64,000 nucleotides of DNA from Mauremys mutica (taxonomy: Eukaryota; Chordata; Testudines; Geoemydidae): positions 53,765,114 through 53,829,113 of the forward strand of contig NC_059079.1 in the NCBI RefSeq assembly GCF_020497125.1. The letters are read 5' to 3'. Positions 23,477-34,186 of this stretch are shown in pieces. The notes below the pieces were generated by a model, which was not told the DNA's origin, did not search any database, and saw nothing but the letters and a program-made list of their open reading frames with translations. Numbering within the stretch: position 1 is the stretch's first letter; each line of letters begins with the position of its first letter. A program made the position numbers and the translations under genes.

Positions 23477-24192
23477 GCTCAGCTCCAGGAGTGATATGAT
23501 TACATGACAATCTCTGCTTTCATTTGGAAAAAAAATTTCACTCACAGATGCAGAAGAAAAGCTTGAGAATGTGAACCCTAAATGTTCAAACACTGGAAAT
23601 CAAAAACAAAGATCCTAAAAAATTAATTTAAGAGTCATGATTTGTAACCGGTCCTTTTTAAGGGCCTGACTCATTTTTGAATGCTTGGGATTGGCCATAC
23701 TAACTTTGTTTGAGGCCATCTCTTCTTTGTTATGAGAAGATCCCTGTATTCTAACTGGCTTTAACAACAAGCTAGTACTCAAAGAAAATGTTTTATTAAA
23801 ACAATCCATAAATTTAACGTTTTGGGTGCCCGATCTGGGACACCTTAAAGAGGCCTAATTTTCAGAAAGAACTGAGTACCCACCTCCTCAAAAACAATCC
23901 CCCTCCCACTTCCAGTACATTTAATACACATTTTCCATCGTACTCCAAGGTCTCTTTTCTGCAACTTTAAAAAACAGGCTAATGCATCACAGGAGAAAAC
24001 AAAGAAGCTGAAGCCACAGCCATGCACAAATAGTCTGAGCTTTTCCTTCTTCCCAGAGGTGGGATTTTGTTTTTCCGCTCAAAGCTGTTTAGATATTGCA
24101 AGAGAGATCAAAGAATCTGGTACTAAATATCCAAGTTTTCTGGAGCAGCTGGAAGCAAAGTAAATGATCACATATCTCAGCAGTTAGGAAGC
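23477..24192. other. No gene recognised
   Basis: No coding domain or classified repeat seen. Confidence 0.4.
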
Positions 24193-24201
24193 AGTAAATA
24201 C

Positions 24202-25859
24202 TAGGGCTGTCAAGCGATTAAAAAAAATTAATCGTGATTAATCACACAATCGCACGGTTAAACAACAAAAGAATACCATTTATTTCAATATTTGTGGATT
24301 TTTTTCTACATTTTCAAATATATTGATTTCAGTTACAGCACAGAATACAAAGTGTACAGTGCTCACTTTATATTTTTTATTACAAGTATTTGCACTGTAA
24401 AAATACAAAAGAAATCTTATTTGTCAATTCACCTAGTATAAGTACTGTGGTACAATCTCTTTATCATGAAAGTTGAACGTACAAATGCAGAATTATGTAC
24501 AAAAAAACTGCATTCAAAACAAAGTAAAACTTTAGAGTCTACAAGTCCACTCAGTCCTTCTTCTTATTCAGCCAATCACTCAAACAAGTTTGTTTATATT
24601 TGCAGGAGATAATGCTGCCCTCTTCTTGTTTATAATGTCACCTGAACATGAGAACAGGCACTCACATGGCACCGTTGTAGCTGGAGTCGAAAGATATTTA
24701 CATGCCATATGCACTAAAGATTCACATGTCCCTTCATGCTTCAACCACCATTCCAGAGGACATGCATCTATGCTGATGACAGGTTCTGCTCGATAACGAT
24801 CCAAAGCAGTGCAGACTGACGCATGTTCATTTTCATCATCTGAGTCAGATGTCACCTGCAGAAAGTTGATTTTCTTTTTTGATGGTTTGGGTTCTGTAGT
24901 TTCTGCATCAGAGTGCTGCTCTTTTAAGACTTTTGAAAGCATGCTCCACATCTCATCCCTCTCAGATTTTGGACGGCACTTCAAACTCTTAAACCTTGGC
25001 TCAAGCGCTTTAGCGATCTTTAGAAATCTCCCATTGGTACCTTCTTTGCATTTTGTCAAATCTGCATTGAAAGTGTTCTTAAAGCGAACGTGTGCTGGAT
25101 TATCATCCGAGATGGCTAGAACATGAAATATATGGCAGAATCTGGGTAAAACAGAGCAGGAGACATTGAACTCCTTGGGGGAGAATTGTGTCACTAAGTA
25201 ATGAACGCATTATTTTTTTTTAAATGAGCATCATCAGTATGGAAGCATGTCCTCTGGAATGGTGGCCGAAGCATGAAGGGGCATATGAATGTTTAGCATA
25301 CTGGCATGTAAATACCTTGCAAAGCTGGCTAGAAAGTGCCATGTGAATGCTTGTTCTCACTTTCAGGTGACATTGTAAATAAGAAGAGGGCAGCATTATC
25401 TCCTATAAATGTAAACAAACTTGTTTCTCTTAGTGACTGGCTGAACAAGAAGTAGGACTGAGTGGACTTGTAGGCTCTAAAGTTTTACATTGTTTTGTTT
25501 TTGAGTTCAGTTATGGAACAAAAAAATAATTGACATTTGTAAATTGTACTTTCACGATAAAGAGATCACACCACAATACTTGTGTGAGGGGAACTGAAAA
25601 ATACTATTTCTTTTGTTTATCATTTTTACAGTGCAAATATTTGTAATAAAAATACTGTCTAAAATGAGCACTGTACACTTTGTATTCTGTGTTGTAATTG
25701 AATACATTTTAAAATGTAGAAAAAATCCAAAAATATTTAATGAATTTCAATTGGCATTTTACTGTTTAACAGTGCGATTAAAACTGCGATTAATTTTTTT
25801 AATCGTGATCAATTTTTTTAGTTAATCACACGAGTTAACTGCGATTAATCGACAGCCCA
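24202..25859. mobile_element. hAT transposon, fold-back derivative
   Basis: The ends are TAGGGCTGTCAAGCGATTAA and TTAATCGACAGCCCA. The direct repeat AGTAAATAC lies immediately outside both ends (24193-24201 and 25860-25868). Beyond the short terminal repeats, the left arm (about 24202-24790) is complementary to the right arm (about 25235-25859) over roughly 600 bp with scattered mismatches. About 440 bp of single-copy sequence lies between them. The left arm holds the 3' end of the transposase gene, and its mirror copy sits in the right arm. Both ends of the element therefore derive from the same transposon end. Confidence 0.9.
24580..25194 (-). pseudogene. hAT transposase C-terminal fragment
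   Basis: The 204-residue frame is the C-terminal part of a hAT-superfamily transposase, which cuts and rejoins its own element ends. Near its end it has the dimerisation (hATC) signature: PLEWWLKHE, then CKYLSTPATTVPCECLFSCS and NKKRAALSPANINKLV. The upstream part has a Lys- and Asp-rich linker (EPKSKK..-type and DSDDENEH). The RNase H-like catalytic core and the N-terminal BED zinc finger are absent, as the normal protein is about three times longer. It is inactive alone. Similar host genes of the ZBED type exist, but the terminal repeats and target duplication show that this is a transposon. Confidence 0.85.
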
Positions 25860-25868
25860 AGTAAATAC

Positions 25869-26599
25869 CATTAGTTTTTAGATTGCTTTGGGTTTCATAA
25901 GCTGCAAGAGAATATGTACTGAGAGTCTGGTATTTAAAATACAGGCCTGAGCCTGCTCCCATTTGAGCAAGTGGCAAACTGCCACTGACTGGATGAAGAA
26001 GGACAGGGTTCTAAAGGCTTTAGCATCTCTTCCATTCCATAATTTAAAGTGTCCATATAACCCTACCACCACCACCAAAAAAGTGAGTTTCAAAACATTA
26101 ACATGAGACAATATCAAATCTAACAGATCAGAGAAAGTGTGAATCAAAACTAACACCATCTCAATAATATTATTTTACAGCTATATAGCACCTTCCATTC
26201 TAAAGCAGTTCACACATTAGTATAGCACCACAAAATGCTGCCACATGGTGTGGAAAAAGTCAAACTGTCCACAGTATATTTCATAATAGTTGATAGAGAG
26301 TTCCCATTTGGCAAGGGATACTGAGCAAACCCCTACTCCTTTAAAAAAGTATCACAGAATCTTTAGTATCCATGGAGAAGAGGCAGGGCCTTTTTTTTTT
26401 ATCTCAGTGTTGGTATCAAGATTATCCCCATACAGTAAATTGTACTGAACTCATTTTACCTTGGAAGGTTAAAGGGCTTGGACCCTGCATGGACCTGAAC
26501 CCGTGACTCCAAGGCGTGCTTAAAAAAAGTCCTAGAGACTTGTACATCGTGTTCAGGATTCCCCAGTAAGTTTTCAACATATTCTATATCCTTTTCCTG
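25869..26599. other. No gene recognised
   Basis: No recognisable domain or repeat boundary. Confidence 0.4.
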
Positions 26600-27099
26600 T
26601 ACCGTATTTTCCGGCGTATAAGACGACTGGGCGTATAAGACGACCCCCTAATTTTCCACTTAAAACATAGGTTTTGGCCTATACTCGCCGTATAAGACTA
26701 CCCCCCCTTCCGAGGCTGAAGGACCCACCACCGAAGACCCGGTAGGGAACCGTCCAGTGAGTACACCCCCCACCCACGTCCTGCCCCCCCTCAGAAACCA
26801 CAACCCATAACCCCCCCTGCCCTGCTCCTTGTCCCCTGACCGCTCCTTCCCAAGACCCCCAACCCTAACTCCCCCCCAGGATCCCACCCCCTGCCAAACT
26901 TGCCCCGCTCCCTGTCCTGACTGCCCCGACTCCATCCACCACCATCCCAACAGACCCCAGGAATTCCCACGCGGCGCCTACCCAACCCCCCCTTCCCCAT
27001 CCCCTGTCTGCCCCCCCAGAACCTCTGCCCGATCCAACCCCTCCTCCCCCGCCCCAGTCCCAGCCCTGGCCCTGGCCTCTTACCCCTGCCGGGGGCCAG

Positions 27100-28160
27100 G
27101 GTCGGAGCCACAGCCGCGGGGCCCGGCTCCCCAGGCCCGGCCGACACCGGAGCCGCAGCCGCGGGGCCCAGCTCCCCGGGCCTGGCAGACGCCGGAGCCG
27201 GAGCCGGCGCCGCAGCCGCGGGTCCGGCTCCCCGGGCCGACACCGGAGCCGGAGCCGGCGCCGCAGCCGCGGGGCCCGGCTCCCCGGGCCCGGCCGACAC
27301 CGGAGCCGGGGCCGGCGCCGCAGCCGCGGGGCCCGGCTCCCCGGGCCCGGCCGACACCGGAGCCGGGGCCGGCGCCGCAGCCGCGGGGCCCGGCTCCCCG
27401 GGCCCGGCCGACACCGGAGCCGGGGCCGGCGCCGCAGCCGCGGGGCCCGGCTCCCCGGGCCCGGCCGACACCGGAGCCGGAGCCGGCGCCGCAGCCGCGG
27501 GGCCCGGCTCCCCGGGCCGACACCGGAGCCGGCGCCGCAGCCGCGGGGCCCGGCTCCCCGGGCCGACACCGGAGCCGGCGCCGCAGCCGCGGGGCCCGGC
27601 TCCCCGGGCCGACACCGGAGCCGGCGCCGGCGCCGCAGCCGCGGGGCCCGGCTGCCCGGGCCGACGCCGGAGCCGGAGCCGGCGCCGCAGCCGCGGGGCC
27701 CGGCTGCCCGGGCCGACGCCGGAGCCGGGACCGGCGCCGCAGCCGCGGGGCCCGGCTGCCCGGGCCGACGCCGGAGCCGGGACCGGCGCCGCAGCCGCGG
27801 GGCCCGGCTGCCCGGGCCGACGCCGGAGCCGGGACCGGCGCCGCAGCCGCGGGGCCCGGCTGCCCGGGCCGACGCCGGGACCGGCGCCGCAGCCGCGGGG
27901 CCCGGCTGCCCGGGCCGACGCCGGGACCGGCGCCGCAGCCGCGGGGCCCGGCTGCCCGGGCCGACGCCGGGACCGGCGCCGCAGCCGCGGGGCCGGCTGC
28001 CCGGGCCGACGCCGGGACCGGCGCCACAGCCGCGGGGCCGGCTGCCCGGGCCGACGCCGGGACCGGCGCCACAGCCGCGGGGCCGGCTGCCCGGGCCGAC
28101 GCCGGGACCGGCGCCGCAGCCGCGGGCCCGACTCCCCGGGCCGACACCGGGACCAGCGCC
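27100..28160. repeat. CpG-rich minisatellite, about 21 units of 44-57 bp
   Basis: The unit core is GCCGCAGCCGCGGGGCCCGG followed by CTCCCCGGGCC (left half) or CTGCCCGGGCC (right half), then CGACACCGGAGCCGG or CGACGCCGGGACCGG. Early units are about 57 bp. Later units lose the CCGGAG and extra CCGG blocks and shrink to about 45 bp. The array changes gradually from left to right, as expected from local unit duplication. Both strands stay open for hundreds of codons because TAA, TAG and TGA are nearly impossible in this composition. Unit lengths are not all multiples of three, so the protein repeat changes frame along the array. I therefore do not call a gene. Confidence 0.92.
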
Positions 28161-28242
28161 ACAGGTAAGCCGTCCCGTCCCCTCCTCCTCCCCGTCCCCG
28201 TCCCCCACACGCCCAGCTTACCTGCCCACTCCTTTTTTCAGG

Positions 28243-28394
28243 CTTCCCGCGAACATTTGATTCGCGGGAAGCCGGGGAAGGGGAGGAGAAGGAGGGCGGA
28301 GCGTTCAGGGAAGCGGTGTCATCTATTAAGCCTGCTCGGATTGGCTGAGTCAGAGAGGCAGGCTATTACAACCTTTGCCAATCCGAGCAGGCTT
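28243..28394. repeat. Two perfect hairpins beside the minisatellite
   Basis: CTTCCCGCGAA (28243-28253) pairs with TTCGCGGGAAG (28261-28271) around a 7-nt loop. AAGCCTGCTCGGATTGGC (28328-28345) pairs perfectly with GCCAATCCGAGCAGGCTT (28377-28394). Both lie inside the transposon, between the minisatellite and the right end. Confidence 0.9.
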
Positions 28395-28594
28395 TGTATG
28401 CATTAATGGCATACACCAGAGAGACGCCTCCCAGGATTGGCTCAGCCGAAGCCTGTTTATACCCGGCGTATAAGACGACCCCGATTTTGGGGGGTTGTTT
28501 TTTAGTTTAAAAAGTCATCTTATACGCCGGAAAATACGGTAGTTTCAGAGCAACTAGAGACAGAGAATCAAGGACCTTCCCTCATGTCTAAAGC

Positions 28595-28979
28595 ATTGTT
28601 TCTCAACCACGGGTCTACAGACCCAAGTCTTCCAGGGGGAACATCAACTCATCTAGATTTTTGCCTAGTTTTACAACGGGCTACATAAAAATAGTTTCTC
28701 TAGAAAACTAAGTACAAACTAAAATTTCATACAATGACTTGTTTATACTGCATACATACTGAAATGTAAGTACAATGTTTATATTCCAATTGATTTATTT
28801 TATAATTATATGGTAAATATGAGAAACTCAGCAATGTTTCAGTAATAGTGTGCTGTGACACTTTTGTATTTTTATGTCTGATTTTCTAAGCAAGTAGTTT
28901 ATAAGGGAGGTGAAATTTGGGATACACAAGACAAATCAGACTCCTGAAATGGCAGTCTGGAAAGGTTGAGAGCCACTAG
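28595..28979 (-). mobile_element. hAT-type MITE
   Basis: The ends are ATTGTTTCTCAACCA and GGTTGAGAGCCACTAG. A perfect 8-bp target duplication TCTAAAGC is at 28587-28594 and 28980-28987. The interior is the reverse complement of the element starting at 58568, for example the stretch around CATACAATGACTTGTTTATA, so the two are the same family. Confidence 0.9.
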
Positions 28980-28987
28980 TCTAAAGC

Positions 28988-29939
28988 ACTTGATAATTCA
29001 AACAGATCCTTCTTAATGCAGCACAACCTCTGGATTGTTTTCTCACTGTGTTTAGACAATACCAATGTCATTTCAGGCTCCCACCCTCTCCACCACCACC
29101 ATTAACCAAAAGTTATTTATATATCAAAGGGGAAAAAACAACAACCACATAATGTGCACTGGACCAGACACTGCTAGACTGCCCGAAGCCAAAACACAAA
29201 AGGTTGTGCATGTAATTTTTTTTGTAGTATAATCATTCTGTCATGTATAATGGATGCACAGGCATAGTGCTAGCTTTTGAAAGCCTCAAGCAAAGCTTTA
29301 CTTTATTCCACTAAATCTCGTGGGCTTCAAACAAAAGCGTTCTCTATGTCAGCACCACAATGCTTAGCAATGAAATTCCACAGCCAGAATGGGTCCTTAG
29401 AGCTGAATATATCTTATAATTAGATTATATTATTTTATATTGGCAGACCATTAAATCAGAATTCCCAGGTACTTTGAAGTCCCAAGGAGGAGTGGGGGGG
29501 GGGGCAGGGGGGCAGTCATGAATAATAACTTAACTTAAAACACACTAAGAAAGTTATAAAGCTTTTGAGGGTTTTAAAGAGAAAAGGAAGTAAAGCACGT
29601 ACCTGGATATACAAAGAATGTGTTGTGCAGATTCTACAGCCTTAAGAGAACCAGCAGGGTAATTCTTACCATTACTCACTGGGTTGAGCATTGTAGCACA
29701 ATAGGTGATTGGCAGCTGGGGTCTTTGATATTTACTTTGCTGTTCAAATTTGGACTCTGAGGTAGCTGTGGAATTTAAAACAGAAAAATATGAGAAGAGA
29801 TACTGGAAAGACATTCAATATCCAGCCTGAGGAGTGGAATCAGATGCAATGGCTACAGTGGATTTAAAAAAAAAAAAAGTAGTAGTAAACATGTTGTTTG
29901 CTCCATCTGGTGTAAGTATGTAGTACTTATCTGGTTCCC
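28988..29939. other. No gene recognised
   Basis: A G-run lies at about 29493-29513. Otherwise nothing is recognised. Confidence 0.4.
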
Positions 29940-30165
29940 AGCACTATAGTATCCCAACACCACAACACATTAAGTTATCTTCACAACCACCTTGCAAAGT
30001 AGGGAAGTACTAGCATCCCTCTTTACAGAGAGGGAAACCGAGGCAGAGAGATTGTGTGACTTCCCCAAATTCACACAGGAAGTCCATGGCAGAGATGGAA
30101 AATGAACCTAGGATGACTCAGTCCTTGTCCAGTTCTATAATCACAAGACCATCTTTCCTGATTTT
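29940..30165 (-). mobile_element. MIR-like SINE
   Basis: Read on plus, the segment has ACAGAGAGGGAAACCGAGGC, GAGATTGTGTGACTTCCCCA and TCACACAGGAAGTCCATGGC, then GAAAATGAACCTAGGATGAC. This is the reverse complement of the conserved MIR/CORE-SINE central region and tRNA-derived head. It is an ancient amniote repeat, well diverged here. Confidence 0.8.
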
Positions 30166-33100
30166 TTTAGCAAAGTAACTGGACAACGAAAGTCATATTG
30201 TCATAGAGATGGGCCTGAGACACAAAGTGCAGATTTAGTTCTGGATTTCAAACTTCCAGAGTTTTGAGGAGTTCTGGCCATGGTTTTAGTTCACACATGG
30301 CTCCCTGTTCTAAAATGGCCAATGTCCAGAGCTGCAGCACTGGGTCTGGCTGGACCCTCTAGAGCATGGCCTTTGCCTTCTTCTTAGGGCTTAATTATTT
30401 GAAGCCCAGAGGTGTTTAAATATGTTCTGTGCTATTTACTTAAAAACATGGCGTGTGGCTCAGAAGACCATGAGTCTATCGTGAATGGCACAGTTACCAA
30501 TTAAATGCACATAAGCAACATTAAGACTAGAACGCATGAGTTCTGACTCTCCCAATAAGGTACATATTCAGCTCCACTAGCTCAGCCACTACAAGCGTAT
30601 CCAGTAGAAGGCAGTGCATGGCACGCATATATAAATCAGTACATTATGAGGGGCTACCCAGTTAAGGCATACGATACCTCATCCTCAAACTCAATACAGG
30701 CCATCTGGGATGCATTGGAAAACAGTCCAACAGTTATGCACTGTTTTCTGGGTGCATATATTACATTATACATACAGCTGTGTGAATGAGCTGCAACATA
30801 ATTTATTCAGCAAGTTTCACTTCTCTCTATTTGCACCATGTTTGCAGATACAGGGATAGTTTCTTGAATTAATCATTGGAAGTTGTTCAGAATTTTTTGT
30901 AAGTTTCATTTACTCTGTGGCCTGCTATTTGAAATTCAAAATTTAAATTATTTCTTAATTATTATTGTTCATAATGGTTTCTTGTTCCCAGCTTGTAATT
31001 CTTATGGAACGGTTTCTGGTATAACTTTACATTTGCTTTCTGAAACTAGTTAACCATCCAAGAGCATTAAAGAGCATAACCTAATTAACTCTCTATGAGC
31101 AAAGAGTTTTAGCAGCATAAACCATACTAATGTTTATTTGATTTTACAACAACACACATAACCAGCACCTATCCCAGCCTCTAGGTGCCCTTGACAATTA
31201 AATTAAAAATACAAGCAACAATAAAAACAAAGCTAATAGCAACCTCCACCACACAAAGCAGTAACTTGTTAGACCTAGATTATGTAAAGCAGACAAAGCA
31301 TTGGAAAACACCACTGAACCAATTTATAAAAAATCCTGGAAATATTTTTGAAATATTTTCCCCTAATCTTGTATTTATATGTACACACAGAGAGTGGTAT
31401 TCTGCAATGTTATATTCATGTGGTATTGGGATAGAAAATATGACTTTCCCCTAAAAAACCTACAGCCTTCACTTTGAAAGGAAGGAATGGCTCTATTTAA
31501 CACAGCTTAGCCTCATAATATTATTAACCTTATTAAATATTTTTGCATGCCTGTCATATAAAACTGAAAAAATTCACAGTAAAATGCTGAAGGGAGTGCC
31601 ATGATACAGGGAACCACCTTCATATCTTCAGGGAACAGCCTTATCCCAATAGACTTTCAAATGAGGATATAAGTAACACTGGGGGTTAGGGGAATGGCAA
31701 CCACACTTTCCCATATGCCTGTTACCATGATATTAGAAAAATGTCCAGATTGTTTTCAATTAAAGTTCAGGATCATGATGAGTACAATAAATATGTATAT
31801 TTTGTTACTTTGGTTATAAAAATAAATAACCTCTATTGCTATGATATTAACAAGGATTTAAAACAAAAATGGAACGACTCACTGCCTGTTCTGGATTAAT
31901 GGAACTATTTCAGAGAAGTGGGAGATACTGGTTAAAAATAAGTCACAGCTGTAATTTTAACATCAATATGTTAACATACCAACAACAAACTGCTTGGACT
32001 CTGCTTTATTTCCTTTTCTCTTTTGGCCTAAGAAAATAAGTGACTTAAGACAATCACTAATAATGAGAAATTTACACAGCAGTTAGTAAACATCAGTTCA
32101 GACCTGTTCTCTGCCCTGAAGAGTTTAAACCTAAGGGCCAGGCTGTGTTCAGCTGCTCCTGAGGTGCAAGATGACTGCATGACCTTATCTCCCTGTACAG
32201 TGGTTTGGCCATGGCCTTGCACTGCTGCCACCCACCATGCATTGGCTAACATTGCTTGCTGTGCATGTAAGGGGGAGGGTGCATGCTGAATTTCTAGAAG
32301 GGTGCTGCAGTGCAGAAACACTTCTGCAGGCCAGGGAACTCAAAGGGAACTCACTCCCTGAGACAATTCCTCCCAAAGCTCTCAGAGGCCATGCAACTTG
32401 ATACCACACCATAAGCCAATGCCTATAAGACATACATAGCTGAGCCTTAAGTTATATAAGGCTAAGGCAATGGCCAGGACAACAATATATGAATAGTCTG
32501 GTAATTTACCCTAGTGGTGTACCACCACAGAAGTCGGCACAAGAGTAGGGACTAGCAGGGTACCCTAGGATATAAATGAAGGAACAGAATACCAGGGAAG
32601 AGGCAGGAATGGGAGAGAGGTAATTTCCATTACCAGTGTGCCTAGTCTTGTATTCTCTGCTAAAAGTGGCATAGTTTTACCTCTGGGTATCTAAAGCACG
32701 TGAGCTATACTGTGGATTTAAAAAAAAAAAAAAAGACACAGCCAGGACAAGACACTGTAGTTTTACCATGAGGTAAACTAAGCAAGGTCAGACCAGACCT
32801 CCGCCTGGGGCTGACCTCCTCTTTAGCATTGTTTTCCTTTAAACATGCCTAGGTCAGTAGTTTCAAGCAAGAAGGACGTTTTAATGAAAAGGCAGAAGGA
32901 GATTTTGCTTGTTAAAACAGATTAAGTCACCCTGAAGCTTTTCTCACAGGACTTAAAGTGAAACTCCTAAGTTTTTGCCCAGCTCCAGAAATGACTCATT
33001 GCAGACAGTAACTTGCATCACAAAACTTGGCAAAAATAGTGTTTGTTCAGCAGCATCCCAAGACTCAAACCACTGTATTGTAATGATTTACTGTAAAATA

Positions 33101-33429
33101 GACAATAAAGTCACACAGGAAGTTGGTATACCATATTAATGTGATTCTTGAAACAATACTTTCCTTACCGTGAATGTGGTAGAAGGCTGAAGTACTCGCC
33201 AGCTAGCAAAGTCTGAAAATTTCAAATCACCTGATTCTGTATTTATATGTAACTTCCCACATCTGTTTGAATAAGTAATACCTTACAATTAATTGGGGAG
33301 GGGGACATAGGTGGCTGATATATTAAGGATACATACCACTTTCACTTTGCTCTTGTGAAGCAAAGTGCTGTTTAAGTGTGGCTATATTCAGTACATACTA
33401 AATGTTACCAACTGGTCAGTAGGTGTTAA
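30166..33429. other. No gene recognised
   Basis: About 3.3 kb of AT-rich, apparently single-copy sequence. Short open frames have no recognisable domain. Confidence 0.4.
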
Positions 33430-33535
33430 GTGTCCTCCTCTGTGCTCAATCCAGAAGAGCTTCTCTCTTTCACCAACAGAAGTTGGTCCAATACAAGATC
33501 ATTACCCTCACCCACCTTGTCTCTCTAAATTATCA
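33430..33535 (-). repeat. Interspersed repeat fragment
   Basis: Reverse-complement of a sequence family also seen at 50287-50470. The shared core is CCAACTTCTGTTGGTGAAAG here and CCAATTTCTGTTGGTGAGAG there, followed by AGCTCTTCTGG or AGCTTTTGAGCC. Class not determined. Confidence 0.6.
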
Positions 33536-34123
33536 GGTAGACAGATGAGTTAATAAGCTGAATTTATCAAAGCTAGTTATGAGATTTAGCTACAGTACAG
33601 TGTTGCAAATCAGACTTCAGGAAAGGGTAATTTACCTCGGAGCCACTCCCCCTCAGTCAGCCTAATAATGTTATACAAAGAAATACTGTTTAGGCAAGAT
33701 ATTTTAATGAGGTTACTTCTGAAAAACTGAATCAGGAACTAGTGAAAATAGGTATGGTTAAGCACACATCATTAAACATGTACATATACAATTATATGTA
33801 CACACACACGGAAGAAAGCAAGAGACAGATCAGTTTTGCCCAAGTGAGATGTATAAATGTTTGTTATGTTGATTGAGATGCTAGATTTCTTTTTAATTTA
33901 GTCCATAAATATAGTTCTGTATCTTCAGCATTTTATTAGATCTTATATACCAATGTGAAATTGATTTTCTCATTTAGTTTGTTTATTCATATTTCAGTTC
34001 TCAACTTTATCTATGTGAACCACAATTAATTTTTTATTACAAAAATTGATCAATTAAACAACAAAAAACCCAAACATTTATGCATCCAGGATACTGTGTA
34101 AAGCCGAGTCTCTCACTCCACTC

Positions 34124-34124
<1 letters not shown>
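33536..34124. other. No gene recognised
   Basis: AT-rich sequence with nothing recognised. Confidence 0.4.

Positions 34125-34182
<58 letters not shown>
34125..34182. repeat. (GT)29 microsatellite
   Basis: An uninterrupted TG/GT run of 58 bp. Likely polymorphic. Confidence 0.95.

Positions 34183-34186
<4 letters not shown>

Larger units (their letters stand above)
26602..28539. mobile_element. DNA transposon with TA target site, carrying a GC minisatellite
   Basis: The ends are inverted repeats of about 26 bp beginning CCGTATTTTCCGGCGTATAA, with one mismatch between the two ends. TA lies on each outer side (26600-26601 and 28540-28541), as expected for Tc1/mariner-like elements. The motif GGCGTATAAGACGACCCC is repeated inside the right end (about 28467). 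No transposase is recognisable. The central part is a CpG-dense minisatellite annotated separately. The superfamily is inferred from the TA duplication only. Confidence 0.8.

Noticed and set aside
24580..25194. A domesticated ZBED-type host gene
   Set aside because: The fragment is flanked by transposon ends and a target duplication, and lacks the N-terminal and catalytic parts.
27100..28160. Regular repeats resembling a CRISPR array
   Set aside because: There are no unique spacers between repeats, the setting is a vertebrate transposon, and the array is a simple tandem minisatellite.
26829..28406. 525-residue plus-strand frame and 447-residue minus-strand frame rich in Pro, Ala, Gly and Arg
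   Set aside because: Both strands and several frames are open over the same minisatellite. Stops are nearly impossible in this GC composition, and unit lengths that are not multiples of three shift the frame without closing it. No sign of coding constraint.
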